Positions 58,728 through 60,544 of a DNA stretch of 60,544 bases are shown here, piece by piece. Source of the DNA: Bacteroidota bacterium (GTDB lineage: Bacteria; Bacteroidota; Bacteroidia; Sphingobacteriales; Sphingobacteriaceae); the NCBI GenBank assembly GCA_013286565.1, contig JABDFM010000012.1:1-60544 (forward strand). The letters are read 5' to 3'. A program made the translations under genes and the position numbers. Each line of letters opens with the position of its first letter. Position 1 is the stretch's first letter. The notes beneath the pieces are model-generated. The model was given only the letters and a program-made list of their open reading frames with translations, had not been told where the DNA came from and searched no databases.

Positions 58728-59819
58728 ATGAGAGACGAGCAACTGTTAGAAGTAATTGAACGCTACCTTAACGGCGACATGGGTGCCGATGAGCGCAGGG
58801 CTTTTGAGCAGCTTCGTATAGAAAATGCGGATATCGACAGCCGTGTGATTGAACACCAGCAGTTTACCGGCTTGCTAAAGCAATATGGCGAACGTGTGGA
58901 ACTGGAGAACAGGCTGAACGCTATTCATCACGAGATAGATGTGTATGCTTTGGTGGAAGAAGTAACAGTACACCCCGTATGGATTGTGCAGTTATGGCGC
59001 CATCATCATTCCAAAATATCGGTTGCGGCATCAATAGCAATTTTTGCTGTGTTGGCCATTTTGTTTATTTCGGGTAACCTGAATAATAATTCATCCTATA
59101 CTGAATTAAGGCGCGAGGTAGATAAGTTGCGACAGTATAATAAGAGCCACGTCACAACTACGGGTGGTGCGCAATCACTCCCCAGTAATAAGATACAAAC
59201 CGACAAATACCGTGGTACAGGTTTTGCCCTTACTTCAAATGGCTTGATCGTAACTAATTATCACGTAGTTAGCGGGGCGGATTCTGTTTATGTTCAAGAC
59301 GTTGCCGGGAGATCATTTAAGGTTAAAGTGTTATATACTGAGCCGCAAAACGATATCGCTATTTTAAAAATTACAGATACGGCATTCAAAGGTTTGGGTA
59401 CTATTCCATACACCTTCAAACGTTCTGAAAGTGATTTAGCCGAGAATGTGTTTACCTATGGTTATCCGCAGGATTCACCGGTTTATGGTGATGGCAGGTT
59501 GACATCCTCAAATGGCCTCAATGGTGATACTATTGATTACGAGATATCTGTTCCCATTAATCCTGGAAATAGTGGCGGTCCGTTACTGGATAGTAAGGGT
59601 AACATAATAGGTATTGTTAAAGCGAAAGAAACTCATCTTGAAGGCGTACATTTTGCCTTGAAATCCGGCTACCTTTTAGATGCGATACAAAATATCCCAA
59701 CTGATTCATTAACTCATAAACCTGTTCTGAATACCAAAAATACATTGGCAGGATTAAGCCGTGAGCAGCAGATCAAAAAGCTGAAGAACTATGTGTTTAT
59801 GGTAAAGGTGTATAATTGA
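58728..59819 (+). CDS. Anti-sigma-like domain fused to a membrane-anchored trypsin/HtrA-like protease
   Basis: 363-residue protein with three parts. Residues 1-90: cytosolic helical domain (LLEVIERYLNGDMGADERRA, FEQLRIENADIDSRV) like the N-terminus of Bacteroidota anti-sigma factors; no zinc motif. Residues about 98-116: one membrane helix (VAASIAIFAVLAILFISG). Residues 125-140: short coiled coil; 158-330: S1C protease domain with His179 (TNYHVV), Asp209 (NDIAIL) and Ser282 (NPGNSGGPLL), and GTGFALTSNGLIVTN as the opening. No PDZ domain is visible. The design suggests that the sigma inhibitor itself carries the periplasmic protease that would sense or relay stress; this is inference. Its stop abuts a repeat arm. 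Confidence 0.88.
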   Translation: MRDEQLLEVIERYLNGDMGADERRAFEQLRIENADIDSRVIEHQQFTGLLKQYGERVELENRLNAIHHEIDVYALVEEVTVHPVWIVQLWRHHHSKISVAASIAIFAVLAILFISGNLNNNSSYTELRREVDKLRQYNKSHVTTTGGAQSLPSNKIQTDKYRGTGFALTSNGLIVTNYHVVSGADSVYVQDVAGRSFKVKVLYTEPQNDIAILKITDTAFKGLGTIPYTFKRSESDLAENVFTYGYPQDSPVYGDGRLTSSNGLNGDTIDYEISVPINPGNSGGPLLDSKGNIIGIVKAKETHLEGVHFALKSGYLLDAIQNIPTDSLTHKPVLNTKNTLAGLSREQQIKKLKNYVFMVKVYN

Positions 59820-59955
59820 TTTGAAAATTTGAGGATGTGATAATTTGAAAATCCCCAATAATAATAGATAGATAAAGAAAATGCCCTGGTCACAGGGCAT
59901 TTTCTATTTAGCGTATATTTTCAAATCTTCAAATCAAATAATCTTCAAATCAACG
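59817..59955. repeat. GATTTGAAAATTTGA paired inverted repeat with central terminator
   Basis: Left side GATTTGAAAATTTGAGG and GTGATAATTTGAAAAT; right side ATTTTCAAATCTTCAAATCA and AATAATCTTCAAATCAAC. The arms begin at the stop codons of the two convergent genes, so the whole gap is the cassette. Confidence 0.7.
59877..59904. terminator. Terminator between the protease gene and nuoD
   Basis: GAAAATGCCCTG / CAGGGCATTTTC, perfect 12-bp stem with loop GTCA, T-rich on both strands' 3' sides. Sits in the middle of the repeat cassette. Confidence 0.88.
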
Positions 59956-60544
59956 GTCCACTTCCCCCAGCACAAAATCGATCGATCCAACAATAGCGAT
60001 CAGGTCGGCTATCATCACACCTTTGGCGATGGCTGGTAATACAGACAAGTTGGTAAAGCTTGGCCCGCGTGATTTTACCCTGAAAGGTATTTCTGACCGG
60101 CCATCAGGATCAGCTACAAAGTAAAAACCTAATTCACCCTTCGCGCCTTCGCCCCTTACATAATAGTCTTGTGCTTTTGGTGTTATTTTACGTGGTAACT
60201 TAGCCCGTGGATCAAAATCCGGGGTGCGTTTCAATTCTTTTTGCAAGCGATCAAGACATTGCTCCACTATTCTAAGTGATTGTTCTATCTCATCCACCCG
60301 AACTTTGTACCGGTCCCAGCAATCGCCTACAGTTCCCATTTCGCCCTTGCCGATTGGTATTTCAAAATCTAGTTCGGGATAAACAGAATAACCATCAATG
60401 CGCCGCAGATCCCATTTAAGGCCGGAACCGCGCAGCATAGGGCCGGAGCAGCCATAATTAATAGCCACATCCATCGGCAACACACCCACGTTAGCCGTGC
60501 GCTGTATAAATATCTGGTTATCGGTTAATAGCTGGTTCAGCTCA
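59950..60544 (-). CDS. nuoD: NADH-quinone oxidoreductase subunit D (partial, C-terminal part)
   Basis: 49-kDa subunit of respiratory complex I that helps form the quinone site. The frame is open to the right edge (ELNQLLTDNQIFIQRTANVG), so the N-terminal half lies outside. About 198 residues are visible: GVLPMDVAINYGCSGPMLRG, SGLKWDLRRIDGYSVYPELD, VGDCWDRYKVRVDEIEQSLR, and the end SRGPSFTNLSVLPAIAKGVM, IADLIAIVGSIDFVLGEVDR, all typical of NuoD. With futalosine-route menaquinone, complex I would reduce menaquinone. Its stop codon overlaps a repeat arm. Confidence 0.96.
   Translation of the reverse strand, partial: ELNQLLTDNQIFIQRTANVGVLPMDVAINYGCSGPMLRGSGLKWDLRRIDGYSVYPELDFEIPIGKGEMGTVGDCWDRYKVRVDEIEQSLRIVEQCLDRLQKELKRTPDFDPRAKLPRKITPKAQDYYVRGEGAKGELGFYFVADPDGRSEIPFRVKSRGPSFTNLSVLPAIAKGVMIADLIAIVGSIDFVLGEVDR

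Noticed and set aside
1-60544. CRISPR arrays, prophage, integrases, IS transposases, tRNA or rRNA genes
   Set aside because: Read for these on both strands; no spaced direct repeats of CRISPR type, no transposase motif and no tRNA-like fold was recognised.

Overview
The window looks like a chromosomal segment of a Bacteroidota bacterium of the Sphingobacteriaceae type, probably Mucilaginibacter or a close relative. That placement is inferred from overall protein style. The direct signs are a SusC/SusD pair, Bacteroidota-type -7 elements (TAnnTTTG), almost no Shine-Dalgarno sites, long-form NusB, the alternative GlmU-like protein, DUF1573/DUF3276/DUF4199 proteins, and menaquinone synthesis by the futalosine route. 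I saw no rRNA, tRNA, CRISPR array, prophage or intact insertion sequence.

Layout. 1-10.1 kb is a polysaccharide utilisation locus: SusC (5' end outside the window), SusD, a GH71-like secreted enzyme, a GH97 enzyme and a GH71/GH99-like lipoprotein, which together suggest alpha-glucan use. 10.2-14.5 kb is a mixed block with a VOC protein, two GNAT enzymes, a HipA-like kinase overlapping a DUF3037 gene, and a membrane LuxR-type regulator beside a DUF4199 protein. 14.6-24 kb holds class II aldolase, accD, a tricorn-like protease, a RelE/ParE-type toxin-antitoxin pair, cysteine desulfurase and a GlmM-type mutase. 24-31.7 kb holds PAP2, ZIP, MarR, a DUF5522 protein too short for routine ORF calling, an MBL-fold exonuclease, and the run leucine dehydrogenase-nusB-DUF1573-yajC-ybbR-coaE read from a well-formed promoter. 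31.9-39.6 kb holds an ABC exporter, DUF3276, a lipoprotein, an FAH-family protein, a response regulator, several unknown small proteins and a NagX-like acyltransferase. 39.8-45.4 kb holds a type III polyketide synthase with an ICMT-type methyltransferase, L31 type B, a GlmU-like protein, tpiA and prmA. 45.4-56.3 kb holds an Rrf2 regulator with its reductase target and two matching operators, Usp, Mpl, an XRE regulator, GNAT, ScpB, MqnC, GT2 and a ModF-like double ATPase. The right edge enters nuoD.

The most interesting part is 56.7-59.8 kb. An ECF sigma factor is followed by a single protein that joins an anti-sigma-like cytosolic domain, one membrane helix and a periplasmic trypsin/HtrA-like protease. 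Facing away from it are four tandem genes for tiny Lys/Asp/Thr-rich lipoproteins. Three of these genes and the sigma gene carry the same promoter, GGGTTAC-N15-GTAT(T/C)AA, which has the architecture of an ECF promoter. I read this as a self-contained envelope-stress circuit in which the anti-sigma factor carries its own protease.

A second theme is the intergenic DNA. At least seven unrelated families of paired inverted repeats fill gaps between genes, and several repeat arms supply or abut the stop codon of the neighbouring gene (accD, coaE, prmA, the protease gene and nuoD).
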